Origin: Ampelomyces quisqualis
Lineage: Eukaryota; Ascomycota; Dothideomycetes; Pleosporales; Phaeosphaeriaceae
Reading direction: 5' to 3'
Assembly: GCA_018398575.1 (NCBI GenBank)
Contig: JAGTXZ010000008.1
Location: 62,001-126,000 of the forward strand
DNA length: 64,000 nt
A program made the translations under genes and the position numbers. The notes beneath the pieces are model-generated. The model searched no databases. It had not been told where the DNA came from and was given only the letters and a program-made list of their open reading frames with translations. Positions 1 to 10,400 of this stretch are shown here, piece by piece. The stretch's first letter is position 1. Every line of letters starts with the position of its first letter.

Positions 1-1531
1 CCAGAATTTTGCAAAAGTGGATTCGTTTTCGGCTTCCAGTGACGCGATGGAGGTCCAGAAGTGTTCGTCACATGCTTTCTGGATGCTTTTCTCTTTCAGT
101 ATCGCCTCGCGGACAGAAGCTTTGTGCGGTGTCGCTGTGCTGATGGTGGCAATTGTGAGTTTGATCTCGTGGTCAGCACTGTCATTAAGCTGCTGCCATT
201 GGGAAGTAGCTGCTTCCTGAGCTTGTGTGAATAGTTTGTCCTGCTCGACTCTGTATTGCTCCTTGGTGAGTACGATTGTTCCGAACCGGTGGTAATCATG
301 GTCGTTATTTTGGGAGAGAGTATCGATGAGATGCTGCTCGGCTTTACGATCGAGGTGCCCATACAAGCTCTCTGGGAGTTTGCTGCAGCCTTTCTCAGTA
401 CTCTGAAGTTCCTTATTGAGATGGTATGAGATGTCAAGTACACCGTTCTGTTCATTGTGGAGTGCTTGCAACCTCCTATTGATGAAATTCAGGATCCAGG
501 CATCTGAAATCGCAAAATGACCCACAACGTCGACTTCTGGCAGACCTCTGAAGTCACTCAAAACGTCATTGATGCTTTCGTGGGTGACGTTGTCTTTCAT
601 GGTATACTGTAGGTCGACATAGGCAACGTCGCCAGACAGCAGTGGTTCACTCCACTCCTTGACCTTGCCCATCCTCATATGCTTGGACTGGACTCGCATA
701 TAGTCAGTTTTGTCTCGGACTGAAACCTTCTCGCTATACTTTTCTGACTCTACGAGACGCTCCAGATGCCGCAGGAAAAGCCACCTGGGCGGTGAGCCCG
801 GTAGCTCCTCGAGGTCTTTTGTGTATATGTCGATGTTGCTTTGAACACATTGGTGAGCCGTTTAGAACATTCGTTGGAGTTTACTCACCTGGTATTATTG
901 ATCGCGCGATCGACAATTTCCAGAGCTTGTGATGCAACCTCTTTGTCATAAGTATACGTACATACATGATCATGGTAAGAAATTAGCTCGTTCGCTGTCT
1001 GGCCAAGAATGAACTTGAGGCTGTCGAAAGCAATGCCAGTCTGCGATTCATAGTCCCGCTTGGATACGACACCAAATGTGAGCGAACTGCGCAGCTGTTT
1101 GGCGATTGCGTCCATCTCCCGTTCTGGAATAATGTCGTTGCCATCGGCGCTGAGAATGGCTGGCGGTTTTACGGAGCGGGCGAACCGTAGCATGTCGGCC
1201 AGATCGACGTCCAGTTCACGCGCCAGATGTGCGACTGGAACACGTTTCTTTGCTAGCCAGAATTTAGAAGTCGTCCTCCAAAGGTCTGGATAGCGAGCTT
1301 GCCTTGTGCGAGATGGCCTTGATAGTCGGTTCGCAGCCGGTCGCGAGTGATCAAGTCCTTACCACGGGAAGCGAGTATCAATGATGGCGACGGAACAGCG
1401 GATGGAGGGAAAGACTGAAACAGCTCCCGAGCATCCTCGCTGGAGAACATGATGGGTGTGGTGGGTGAAGACTTGAAGTTGCTCAATCGGGACGAGGCAG
1501 CCGTGGAGATATAACTATCCGGGCTGATCAT
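1..1531 (-). CDS. Hypothetical protein, 3' end cut by window edge
   Basis: Exons as read: complement(<1..838, 889..1297, 1363..1531), introns of 50 and 65 bases with GT-AG borders (donors GTGAGT and GTAAGG) that join frames cleanly (SRARYPDLW and NNTSNID across the joins). About 470 residues are visible and the C-terminus lies outside the window. I do not recognise the family. The visible part is soluble, mixed helix/strand, with several short stretches that look winged-helix-like (for example LARELDVDLADMLRF and VSKRDYESQTGIAF), a pattern seen in UFL1-type scaffolds, but this is only a resemblance by eye. The ATG at 1531 is the first in frame. The frame is open back to a CACTAG acceptor-like site near 1567, so an upstream exon is possible. 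Divergently transcribed from the uS14m gene, 240 bases apart. Confidence 0.6.
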
Positions 1532-1771
1532 ACACACGTGCTCCCACCCAAGCAGGGGATCGAGCTAGTGGACTCGCACTTTCGACATGTTTGTGAGTGA
1601 TGGTTGGCAGGCCAGACGGTGGCTGTGGCGAGGTTGATGAGGACTGGTCGGCAAGCGAATCACAGGGTTCTGCCGGCCGCATCTGACCGCCCGCGCCTGC
1701 TGTCCCGAACCTCGAGGTGTGGCCATGGACAGTGAGCGGACAGCCCATATTGCACCCACAGCGCCGCCATC

Positions 1772-2216
1772 ATGTCTCAATTCCGCGCCGCCAAGCTCGA
1801 CATGGGCTGCTTCACCAAGATCCGCAACATCCGCGACCACACCAAGCGGAAGGTGTACATGGAGAACGAGCCAGAACGGTATGCGCCCAACTGGGTCACG
1901 CATCACGGCCAGAGACTGAAGCCATGGGTAGACAAGCACTCCGGTACATCATCCGCAACACGACGTTCCCGCAGCGGGTGCGCTCTCAGGCGCAGCTCCA
2001 GCTCTCGCAGATGCACTGCTACACAAGATTCACCCAGATCAAGAACAGGTGCATCATGGGAGGCAAAGGACGGGGTGTGTTGAGCGACTTCAGACTGGGA
2101 AGAGTGCGCCAGCCCCATATGCTGCCATGTCTCAGTAGCTAACTCTGCTACAGTACCAGTTCCGAATCAACGCGCTGGAGGGAAGGCTGCCGGGCGTGAA
2201 GAAGGCGAGTTGGTGA
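1772..2216 (+). CDS. MRP2: Mitochondrial ribosomal protein uS14m (MRP2 family)
   Basis: Exons 1772..1878, 1932..2103, 2154..2216, giving 113 residues. The protein is the small-subunit mitoribosome protein uS14m, which binds 12S-type rRNA in the head of the small subunit. Recognised from the conserved core NTTFPQRVRSQAQLQLSQMH, then CYTRFTQIKNRC and GGKGRG, and the typical end LEGRLPGVKKASW. It has the bacterial-type S14 fold but lacks a full zinc-binding Cys4 set, as is usual in the mitochondrial branch. Introns of 53 and 50 bases, donors GTATGC and GTGCGC. The ATG at 1772 is the only one giving the standard N-terminus with the K/R-rich MGCFTKIRNIRDHTKRK segment. Housekeeping and probably constitutive. 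Confidence 0.93.
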
Positions 2217-2548
2217 GAGGTGGCTACGACGGCGCCTGTGCATTATCTGTATATCATGTGAGACAACACCTCACTGGGCCGTGTTTCTGCAAGGAATGTC
2301 ATGTGACCAGTCTGAACAAGTACGCACAGTTTTGCGGTTCGCGTGTGACGAGATGCTCCTTCCCCGTGCCTTTGCTCTCACTCACCGCTGGGCCAAACGC
2401 GGCTACCGACAGCGCAAACACAGGCAAAAGCCTTCCCTAACCTCACCCCACCAACCTGCCGTCAACCACCGTATACAAGACCGCTGGCAAGCCCTCAAGT
2501 CGCAGACCCCACCCAGACTGCCCGCAGTACGTGCCATCAGCCAGCATC
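2217..2548 (+). other. Spacer between uS14m and Arb2-domain genes
   Basis: About 330 bases holding the 3' end of the uS14m transcript and the promoter of the next gene. It is rich in C-runs and CACC. I see no ORF or RNA gene in it. Confidence 0.5.
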
Positions 2549-4487
2549 ATGTTCCGCCGCCAGGAAGATACCATGGATCCGGACCCGGTCTATGAAGCTG
2601 ACCTGAAGGCTCTAGGGTGAGTAGCCCACGTGATATGTCGATTATTGCTGCTGGCTTTTACTCACAATTGGCAGTTTCTTCGTGAACCATGACGGCCAGA
2701 TTCGCATGATTGACGCGCCTGACAAGGAATACGTCTTTCATGCTACCAACAACGAGCGCGTCAATGAGCTCCGACGTGAAGCCATGCAGGGTAGGGCGTG
2801 TCACACATACCCTGTATCGGTGCCTCATTAACATGGCGCAGAGTGTTCGCGTCAAGAGACGGAGAAGCGCCTGGCCAAGCTGGGCATCAACCGCATCTAC
2901 CTCCCCGGGTTTGTGACTACAAAGCCCACTGGGCCACATGTTCCAATCCTGGCACCTTCTCCCCATACTCTGAAAACCCGGAAGCGCATCATCGTCATCA
3001 TCAACGATGCCACACAAGACCTCGGCATCCTGGCGTACCGTCAATTACAGAGGGAGCTCGGCCTGAACGGAGCAACCGTTGTTAGCGTCGTGAAAGAGCT
3101 TATTAAACGGTCCGCTACCGATGATGCCACAGAGGAGCACGTAGACATGTTCCAGGATGGCTGGAGTCTCCAGGATGACAGCGAGACACCTGCCTTGATC
3201 GTTCTGAATACGGGCCAGCTGCTCTATTCTCACAAGCACAACAGAGCCATGACCCTACGCAGCTGGTCTGCAATGCCGCGAAAATCCATCGCGCACAACA
3301 TGATCAACATACACGAAGAGGAGAATCGTGTTGAAGGCCATCGGAATGCCAAGGAACACGTCAAGTCTGTCTTCGACAGTATCTTGTGCAACCCTGATAG
3401 GACCGCACCCGATTCGGAACTCTACCTCGTTGCCATTGAGGGCGGCACGGAAACACTACTGAATGTTCTTGGAGAAGACTGTACGTACTGTGCCTATACA
3501 TCCTTGGATACGTAGCTGATGAGCATAGTCCAGAAATATGGCACCCGCATTACTTCCGTGGCACTGGTTCACTCCCTGATCGATGACTCTCAGATCAAGA
3601 GTCCTGAAGTACGCACATTCCTCCATCAGCGCGCGCGCGAATGGAGGTACTCAGATTTGACTTCCGACCCAACGCACTGCACCAAAGTGCCTGAGAACTA
3701 CGCTCCCGAAACTCCGGCCTTGGACACACATGTGGGCACTCATATCGTTTGGAACGAGGACGTGCCCAAACCCAGCGTCTTGACTGGCGTTACCAAAGCA
3801 CTCCACCGCCTCGCAGTTCGTGCGACCCCTTCCAAGGGGCCTGAAACCCCCGCCGCCACCTCGGAGCTGTACACAGACTGGTCGAGTGGACAAGCAGCCA
3901 TCTGTCCCACCTTTGCGGGCGGCGATGAGTCTGCAGGAGAGTGCATCTTTACGAATGCGGCTGTCCAGCAGGCCATTCTCTCCTTCTTCGAAGAAGTGGC
4001 TCAAGACCCCGAGAACTACTGCAACCCCAACTTCAAACTCTACAGCGAAGCTCCCCATCCGTCACTAGACAATCCTCTCGTACTTGATCCAGACAACCCC
4101 AACTTTTGTATCGTCCAACCTTTGCCTGTGGAGATGACGCCCGCCAAGGCCGAGCTCGATATTGCAAACGAGAAGCTTAGCCAGATGGGTTTTGCACTAC
4201 AGGCCTGTCCGCGAAATGTGCCAGAGCTTCAGCCGGGTCGCAACAAGCTGATGGAACGTATCACGAACCAAGAAACAAAGGTCGAGAGGCTCAGGACGAA
4301 GGCGCTAGCTGCTGGTGGCCTGACAGCTGGCGAGGCTCCTCAACAGCGTGAGAATTGGAAGCCACAGAAGGAAGGCCCGAAGGTCCAGTTCGCTGGTACA
4401 GAGGTGGACAGTGAGCTATTGAAGGCGGCGGGCTTGACGGACACGGCGGACGAGGAACTGGGCAAGCTTGACAAGAGTAAAGCCTAG
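2549..4487 (+). CDS. Arb2-domain protein
   Basis: Exons 2549..2616, 2675..2790, 2842..3480, 3529..4487, giving 593 residues. The N-terminal 350 residues match the fungal Arb2-domain layout: MFRRQ start, DPVYEADLKALGFFVNHDGQIR, then a Rossmann/hydrolase-like block RKRIIVIINDATQDLGILAY and ALIVLNTGQLLYS, ending in YLVAIEGG and a long helical tail with acidic and basic repeats. In fission yeast Arb2 works with Argonaute in the siRNA chaperone complex, and related domains sit at the C-terminus of class II histone deacetylases. Whether this protein acts in RNA silencing here is inference. All introns have GT-AG borders of 48-58 bases. The C-terminal third is low in recognisable motifs. Confidence 0.8.
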
Positions 4488-6774
4488 TCTCTGTGAACAA
4501 CGGCGTACTTGAAATAGTAGCTGGAACACGGTCGAGCCATTGTGCTGTCTAGGCTTTGCACCTAAATGCACCTAAACTCAGGGGGATAATCAGCAGCAAC
4601 TGCGCATGTTTCGATGGCAGCGATGCAGACCAGGACGGCAGATTTAACTTCTTATTTACCATGAAGAATGAAAAGCCTTTACAAGCATGCTATACAGTAT
4701 GAACATATCAGACGTGGGTTATCCACCACGACACAGATCCTGCCTTGATGTGTTTGTGGCGCAACGGCAAGTACTTCGTACGACGTAGCACGCGTACCGG
4801 TACCTACCGTACGGCTGCCCCACTTGTACGACAGCCACCAGGAACGTCAACGGTCGCCGTACTCCCATCTCCGCTCCATCTATCATAGCTTTCTTCATAG
4901 CCCAGTCTGTACGTGCCGCCACGGCGCATGGCACGGTCACTAAGCCCTCGGTACTCATTGTGTGCGGCGTCCCACCCCTCCGCCCCCATAGGCGGCGAGT
5001 TCGTCGATTTGCAGTTAAGCTGTCTCAAGGTAACGTACGGAGTACTGACAGCGCTCGTGGTCATGCGAGACCTATCTTTGTTTCTGCCGAAAGCCGCTGG
5101 GCCAAAGGAAGAGTGCCCCGGGGACGCCAAGTGCCACAGTGCCACCCGCGCGCTGTGTACTTGGGGTTAGGAGAGCGTGTGTCTTTGCACAAGGCTTTCT
5201 AGTCTTGAGTCTCCGAGACTACCCCAGACCCGTCCTAGTTTCGTCGACCACCGAGAACGAATAGACTCAGCCCTGCCTATTGGCCTTCCTGATCGGTCCA
5301 CCTATTCTTCCCTGGCAGCCTGGCTCCGGTCGCGGCTAATTGCGGTTAGCCGTTTTTGCGGCTATCATCGTCCTCCCCACACCCGGACGCTCCCGTATCA
5401 TTCCTGAGAAGCGCAGAACATTCATGTCGGACTACGGACTATCCTCACGCTGGCAGAAGCAACACACCCGCTTGTAGCGTCGCTTTGCGACCTGGACTCG
5501 ATCAGATGGTCGTACAGCTTGACACTTCCACGCGGTTCATGAACACCTTCATGTGACCATACCCGAGAGCATGATTAGTGCCGGGGTCTATAGACGCCAG
5601 TTGAATCTCACAAGTAGTATCTACTGTCGGCGCTCTGGATCGTGGTGGCACAAGACTACTTTTACCATACCCTGGCTTAGGTCTTCTCCGTTATCTGCTT
5701 CTGAAAGTCTCTCTATCCATTCGCCTCCTGTTCTACTCACACTCCCAATCTCTGCTTGCATGGGAAGGTGGTCGGTCGTGAAAAGATCCACATGCAATGT
5801 GACCACCGTTGGACGAAGGAGGAAAAGGCGCCGTCTGGTGTTGCCATACCCTCTCGAGTCGTTGTACCCCGATGTTGCACACACGTCTCTAGACCACAGT
5901 TCTAAACCAGACTGTACCATTTCGGATGTTCACTACGGCGCACAGCCTACAGCCCGACGGAGATCTTGACGCCCGCGGTACCTAACGGTGGGACCGTCTA
6001 TGCCTTGTCGCCCTGATCGCAATCGCCGGCGGCCCACATGTCTACTGTGCCGCAGTGTTTCAACTCAGTGTTCGCTTTCCGAATGCCCCGACGTAAAAAG
6101 CACACAATCGCACCTAGGACTTGAGCAGCAATAGTTGCTTATATCGATAGGCTCTTAAGTGTGCCACTCCGTACCTCCATGTACATGTCAAGTATGCCAT
6201 GTAGAGTGGCTTGGCTACTATTGGTTCGCTTCCTGATGTTGAAAGCAATTATCCGCCCGTTCCCAGATCGCATCCGTCCGAGACTCTGACCATCATGCCG
6301 CACACATGTTCACGCCTCTACGGCACAAGCGCAGAGTATGCCTGATCGGCCACGCGCGCGGCGAATACTAGCACGGGCGCTTCGTTTCCTGGCTGCCATG
6401 CTATCTCGTGGGCAAAGATATGTAGCCTTGGGTCTCGCAGATGTCCAGTATCCTGCAGCATCTCTCTTGTCTTCACACCGTCACATTCCCTTCAAGTGAG
6501 CCGTCGTTGCATTTTTCTGTTGCTTCTTCCTCGCTGAGCTTTGTCGCGTGGTCAATAGACCCAACTTTCAGGCTTCTGCCCTGTCTTTTCCGAAGGTCAC
6601 CTCAAGATCAGATCGTCGTTTGGTGTATATATTATCTTCGCCCGCCTACTCTTTGACGTTTGCAGACTTGACCTTGACCAACGCCGCATCCGGGCGATCT
6701 TCGACAGTACCTTGCACTAGCGCAGCCACACACCACGTAGTACAGCACAGCCCGCGCTAGCGACATCATCAAGG
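4488..6774. other. Gene-free stretch of 2.3 kb
   Basis: No ORF here has protein-like composition or splice-compatible extension on either strand. It carries many GTAC-containing short palindromes around 4775-5045, including TACGGAGTAC at 5036, and C/T-rich runs near 5220-5400. A TATATATTA box at 6626 lies about 145 bases before the chitinase start. It may contain a transposon remnant too degraded to name. Confidence 0.4.
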
Positions 6775-8411
6775 ATGCGTGGTACAAACATGCTTCTTTC
6801 TGCAGCTGCAGCCTTACTTTCTTTCTCTACACTCTCTCAAGCTGCCCCGTTTCCTCAGACCGCGCCATTCTCACCGAACGGCACCATGGAGTCTGCAGCT
6901 GCAGCTTCTGGCTACAAGAATGTAGCATACTTTGTCAATTGGGTTTGTCTGCTTAGTACTGCCTCAACAAGAGCATAATTGACACATGGTAGGCTATTTA
7001 CGGACGCAACTACAACCCTCAAGATCTTCCGGCTGAACAGCTTACTCATGTTCTCTATGCTTTCGCCAATGTGCGACCGGAGACTGGAGAGGTTTACCTA
7101 ACCGACACTTGGTCCGACACTGACAAGCACTACCCCGAGGATTCTTGGAATGATGTCGGCAACAATGTCTATGGCTGCGTCAAGCAGCTCTTCCTCCAGA
7201 AGAAGCGTAACCGCAAGTTGAAAGTCCTCCTCTCGATTGGAGGCTGGACCTACTCAACCAACTTTGCGCAACCCGCATCGACAGCACAAGGTCGTGCCAA
7301 ATTCGCAAGCAGTGCCGTTGCCCTACTCCAAAATCTGGGCTTCGATGGTAAATCCAACCCTCTCCGTATCTGTCTTCTTCCATACTCACATCCCACCAGG
7401 CCTCGATGTGGACTGGGAGTACCCAACCAACGAAGCCCAAGCAAACGACATGGTCCTCCTCCTGGCCGAAACGCGTCGGGCTTTGGATGCATATTCCGCC
7501 GCCAACGCAAACAACCAACACCTCCTGCTAACCGTCGCCTCCCCCGCCGGCCCCACCAACTACAACAAGATGCGCCTCGGCGCCATGGACCAATACCTCG
7601 ATTTCTGGAACCTCATGGCGTACGACTACGCAGGCTCATGGGACGGCAACGCAGGCCACCAAGCGAATTTCAACCCTTCCAACAGCAACCCCACAGCGAC
7701 GCCCTTCAACACAGCGCAAGCGATCCGAGACTACACCGCGGCGGGCGTCCCCGCGAGCAAAATCGTGCTCGGCATGCCCCTGTACGGCCGCGCCTTCACC
7801 AACACCGACGGGCCCGGGAAACCCTTCACCGGGGTCGGCCAAGGAACGTGGGAGGCAGGCGTGTACGACTACAAAGCGCTCCCTGCGGCCGGCGCAACCG
7901 TCACAAACGACTTCAACCTCGTTGCTAGCTGGAGCTACGACGCGGGCCAGCGCACCATGGTCTCCTTCGACTCGCCGGAGATTATCGGCAAAAAGGCAGA
8001 GTTGGTCGCGCAAATGCGTCTCGGAGGCGGCATGTGGTGGGAGGCCAGTGCGGATAAAAAGAACGGCGCGAGCTTGATTGGTAAAGTTCGTCTTCCCCCC
8101 CCTTCCGTGCCGTCTTGTCTTGTCTTGTCTTGTCTTGTCTTGTCTTGTCTTGTCTTGTCTTGTCTTGTCTTGTCTTGTCTTGTCTTGTCTTGTCTTGTCT
8201 TGTCTTGTCTTGTCTTGTCTTGTCGGCTACCAGGCTACCAGGCTACATTTACTTGACCCCTGACCCCTATTCGAGGGCTTCCTCGGCTGACGAAGAAATG
8301 TAGTTTGTTAACACGCTCGGTGGCGTCGGCGCGCTCGATCAAAGCCCCAATCTCTTGGCCTTTCCTGCGACCAAGTACGATAACCTCAGGGCTGGGTTCC
8401 CGAATAATTAA
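6775..8411 (+). CDS. Secreted GH18 chitinase
   Basis: Exons 6775..6942, 6993..7347, 7400..8085, 8304..8411, giving 438 residues. It hydrolyses beta-1,4-N-acetylglucosamine links in chitin with substrate-assisted catalysis. A signal peptide covers about residues 1-22 (MLLSAAAALLSFSTLSQA), followed by the TIM barrel: VAYFVNWAIYGRNYNPQDL, LLSIGGWTYS, the catalytic DGLDVDWEYP with the proton-donor Glu present, then MAYDYAGSWD, GMPLYGRAF and the C-terminal GGMWWE. No chitin-binding domain is seen, so it is a plain subgroup A type chitinase. The last intron holds a (GTCTT)n microsatellite. Frame continuity needs the weaker donor GTTCGT at 8086, because the stronger GTAAAG at 8081 would put a stop three codons into the last exon. 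GTTCGT is also used in the gamma-COP gene in this window. Confidence 0.92.
8112..8224 (+). repeat. (GTCTT)n microsatellite, about 22.6 copies
   Basis: An uninterrupted pentanucleotide tract inside the last intron of the chitinase gene. As 15 bases make five codons, all three frames stay open and read as CLVLS-type repeats if the intron is retained. Confidence 0.97.
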
Positions 8412-8763
8412 CCTTTGGCGGTTGGTTTGGGAGGGGGTTTTGGGACGGGTGCGGTGCGCGTGGGGTTGATGGCTTTCTTGTATATACATGCCTTGTTCTC
8501 CTTTGGGTGTCTTAGAGTCGGTTCTTCGTTTTGATCTGGACGGGCCAATCGTAACTCGGCGGGTCGTGGTCGCTCTGTAGGTGGTCTCAGTTGGGGGGTT
8601 GTAGATATGGTATTATGGTACATACTTGAACACTGTTTGTCAATGATGAATTGATTCTCAAAGACGTAGGCTTGTTGATACGCCGTGTAAATGCTGAATT
8701 CTATACATATGAAGGTCTTCGTCCAAATCATATACATGACCTCTTATCCGCAGACAAAACCGT
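8412..8763. other. Convergent 3' spacer
   Basis: Lies between the 3' ends of the chitinase (+) and lipoyl synthase (-) genes. Nothing but untranslated sequence is visible. Confidence 0.5.
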
Positions 8764-9996
8764 CTATGCACTCTTCCCCATGTCAGCGACCTGCGCCGCC
8801 TCGGTCTCTCGACTGCGTCCCATCTTCCTCTTCTTAATCACATTCTCGATGAACGCTTCGCCCGCCTTGTAACTCGATCGCACGAGTGGTCCAGATGCGC
8901 AGTACAAGAAGCCCATGTCGAGCGCGCGCTGCCTCCACAACTCAAAGACATCGGGTGTGACGTATTCGTGTACAGCCATGTGCTTCTTCGTAGGACGCAT
9001 GTACTGTCCAAATGTTACAACATCGACGTTGTTCGCTCGTAGATGTTGCAAGGCTTTCCACAACTCGTCCTCTGTCTCGCCCAGGCCAAGCATGATGCTC
9101 GTCTTTGTGATAAGTTCGGGGTTCGTCTCCTTTGCTATGCGCAAGACGTCCAGAGACTGTCGGAAGTTGGCGCGGCGGTCGCGGACGTAGGGTGTGAGGG
9201 CCTCGGTGGTTTCGACGTTGTGTGCGAAGACGTCTAGGCCAGAGTTTGCGACTAATCTGACCATCTCGGCGTCTCCTGCATAGTCTCCTACCAACGCCTC
9301 CACCAGCATCGTTGGTGCCTTTTGCTTGATCTTCATGATGGTCTCGACTGCGTGTCGGGCTCCACCGTCTGCAAGGTCGTCGCGATCCACGATGGTCAAA
9401 ACAACGTATCCCAGCCCCCAGCGACTCAGGGCCTCGGCGGTGTTTTCTGGCTCGTGCGGGTCGAGGGGTGGCGGGGCTTTGGATGTCTTGACGGAGCAGA
9501 AGCGGCATCCGCGCGTGCACGTGTCGCCCCCCAGCATAATAGTGGCTGTTGCGGCCGACTTGTCGCTGCCGCCCCAGCAGTCGCTGATGTTCGGGCACTT
9601 TGCTTCCTCGCACACTGTGTGCAGATTGAGTCCCCGGAGATCCTTTTTGATTTTCTTGTAGTTTGGGTTCGAGGGGATGGGTGTCTTGAGCCAGTCCGGC
9701 AGTCGTGTGATGGTCTTCTTGCGCCCTTCCGGGCCGACCTGGACTGTCTTGATCTCGTAGGCTTGGGCGGGGGAGAGGGGCGCATCCGGGGCAACAAAGT
9801 CGTTGAACGAGGGACCGGCATTTAATGCGTCGCTGAAGCGCGTCGCTGGACGAGCGCGCTTGGGCGGTTCCTGGGGCAGCGCTGATTGCGGAGAGTCGAT
9901 TGTCGTGGCGAAAGTCCGTGTGCGTGGCGGCGATATGGTCTGCCGGGAGCATGTGGAGAGCAGACATCGCGCGCCGCGGGGTGTTGACGCGGCCAT
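8764..9996 (-). CDS. LIP5: Lipoyl synthase, mitochondrial
   Basis: Single exon of 410 residues. This radical-SAM enzyme inserts two sulfurs into the octanoyl chain on lipoyl-dependent proteins (pyruvate and 2-oxoglutarate dehydrogenases, glycine cleavage H protein) in the mitochondrial matrix. The auxiliary iron-sulfur cluster motif CX4CX5C is at C129, C134 and C140, and the radical-SAM CX3CX2C at C160, C164 and C167. The conserved RSSYKAGE sits near the C-terminus. The first 35 residues are Arg/Ser/Thr-rich with almost no acidic residues, as in a mitochondrial presequence. The length is typical for the fungal family. Divergent from gamma-COP with 404 bases between starts. Confidence 0.97.
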   Translation of the reverse strand: MAASTPRGARCLLSTCSRQTISPPRTRTFATTIDSPQSALPQEPPKRARPATRFSDALNAGPSFNDFVAPDAPLSPAQAYEIKTVQVGPEGRKKTITRLPDWLKTPIPSNPNYKKIKKDLRGLNLHTVCEEAKCPNISDCWGGSDKSAATATIMLGGDTCTRGCRFCSVKTSKAPPPLDPHEPENTAEALSRWGLGYVVLTIVDRDDLADGGARHAVETIMKIKQKAPTMLVEALVGDYAGDAEMVRLVANSGLDVFAHNVETTEALTPYVRDRRANFRQSLDVLRIAKETNPELITKTSIMLGLGETEDELWKALQHLRANNVDVVTFGQYMRPTKKHMAVHEYVTPDVFELWRQRALDMGFLYCASGPLVRSSYKAGEAFIENVIKKRKMGRSRETEAAQVADMGKSA

Positions 9997-10400
9997 GGCG
10001 GAGATTGTGTGAGAAGGAGAAGGAGAAGGAAGGCACGAAGGAAAGAGAGGTGGTCATTAATCAGCCGCCTCGAATACCCGAATAATTCGATCCAGCCTGC
10101 GCTAGTCTAGCACCCGGGAAAGGCGCGAGTCGCCAAACAGCACAAACACCGCTTCCCTGCACTAGTCCGATTCGGGGCCATCCGACATCGTCAACGTACA
10201 CCAACTCCCTGCGCCGACACGACCACGCTCCCGCCCACGCCTCGCCTCCCCCACCGCCACGCCTCCCCCGACCAATTGCCGTGCGGGGTCTGGACACCTG
10301 TAGCGAGCTGCTGGGCAAAGGCCACGTCTGGCGCAGCAAGACCGGGATATACTCTACATAGCCACCGGGACAGCTCCACTCCGGCTCCAGTGCGCCCACC
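9997..10400. promoter_or_regulatory. Divergent promoter region LIP5 / SEC21
   Basis: 404 bases separate the two start codons. The LIP5 side has an AAGGAGAAGGAGAAGGA purine run (10013-10030). No TATA box is evident. That it drives both genes is inferred from position only. Confidence 0.4.

Noticed and set aside
8086..8256. A CLVLS-repeat protein segment in the chitinase frame and two other long frames over the same tract
   Set aside because: It is translation of the intronic (GTCTT)n microsatellite, which is open in every frame; the chitinase C-terminus is found after splicing.
9322..9825. Plus-strand frame of 167 residues opposite lipoyl synthase
   Set aside because: Antisense shadow of a highly conserved gene.
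8942..10057. 371-residue minus-strand frame overlapping lipoyl synthase
   Set aside because: Arg/His/Ser-rich shadow of the lipoyl synthase reading frame with no family resemblance.
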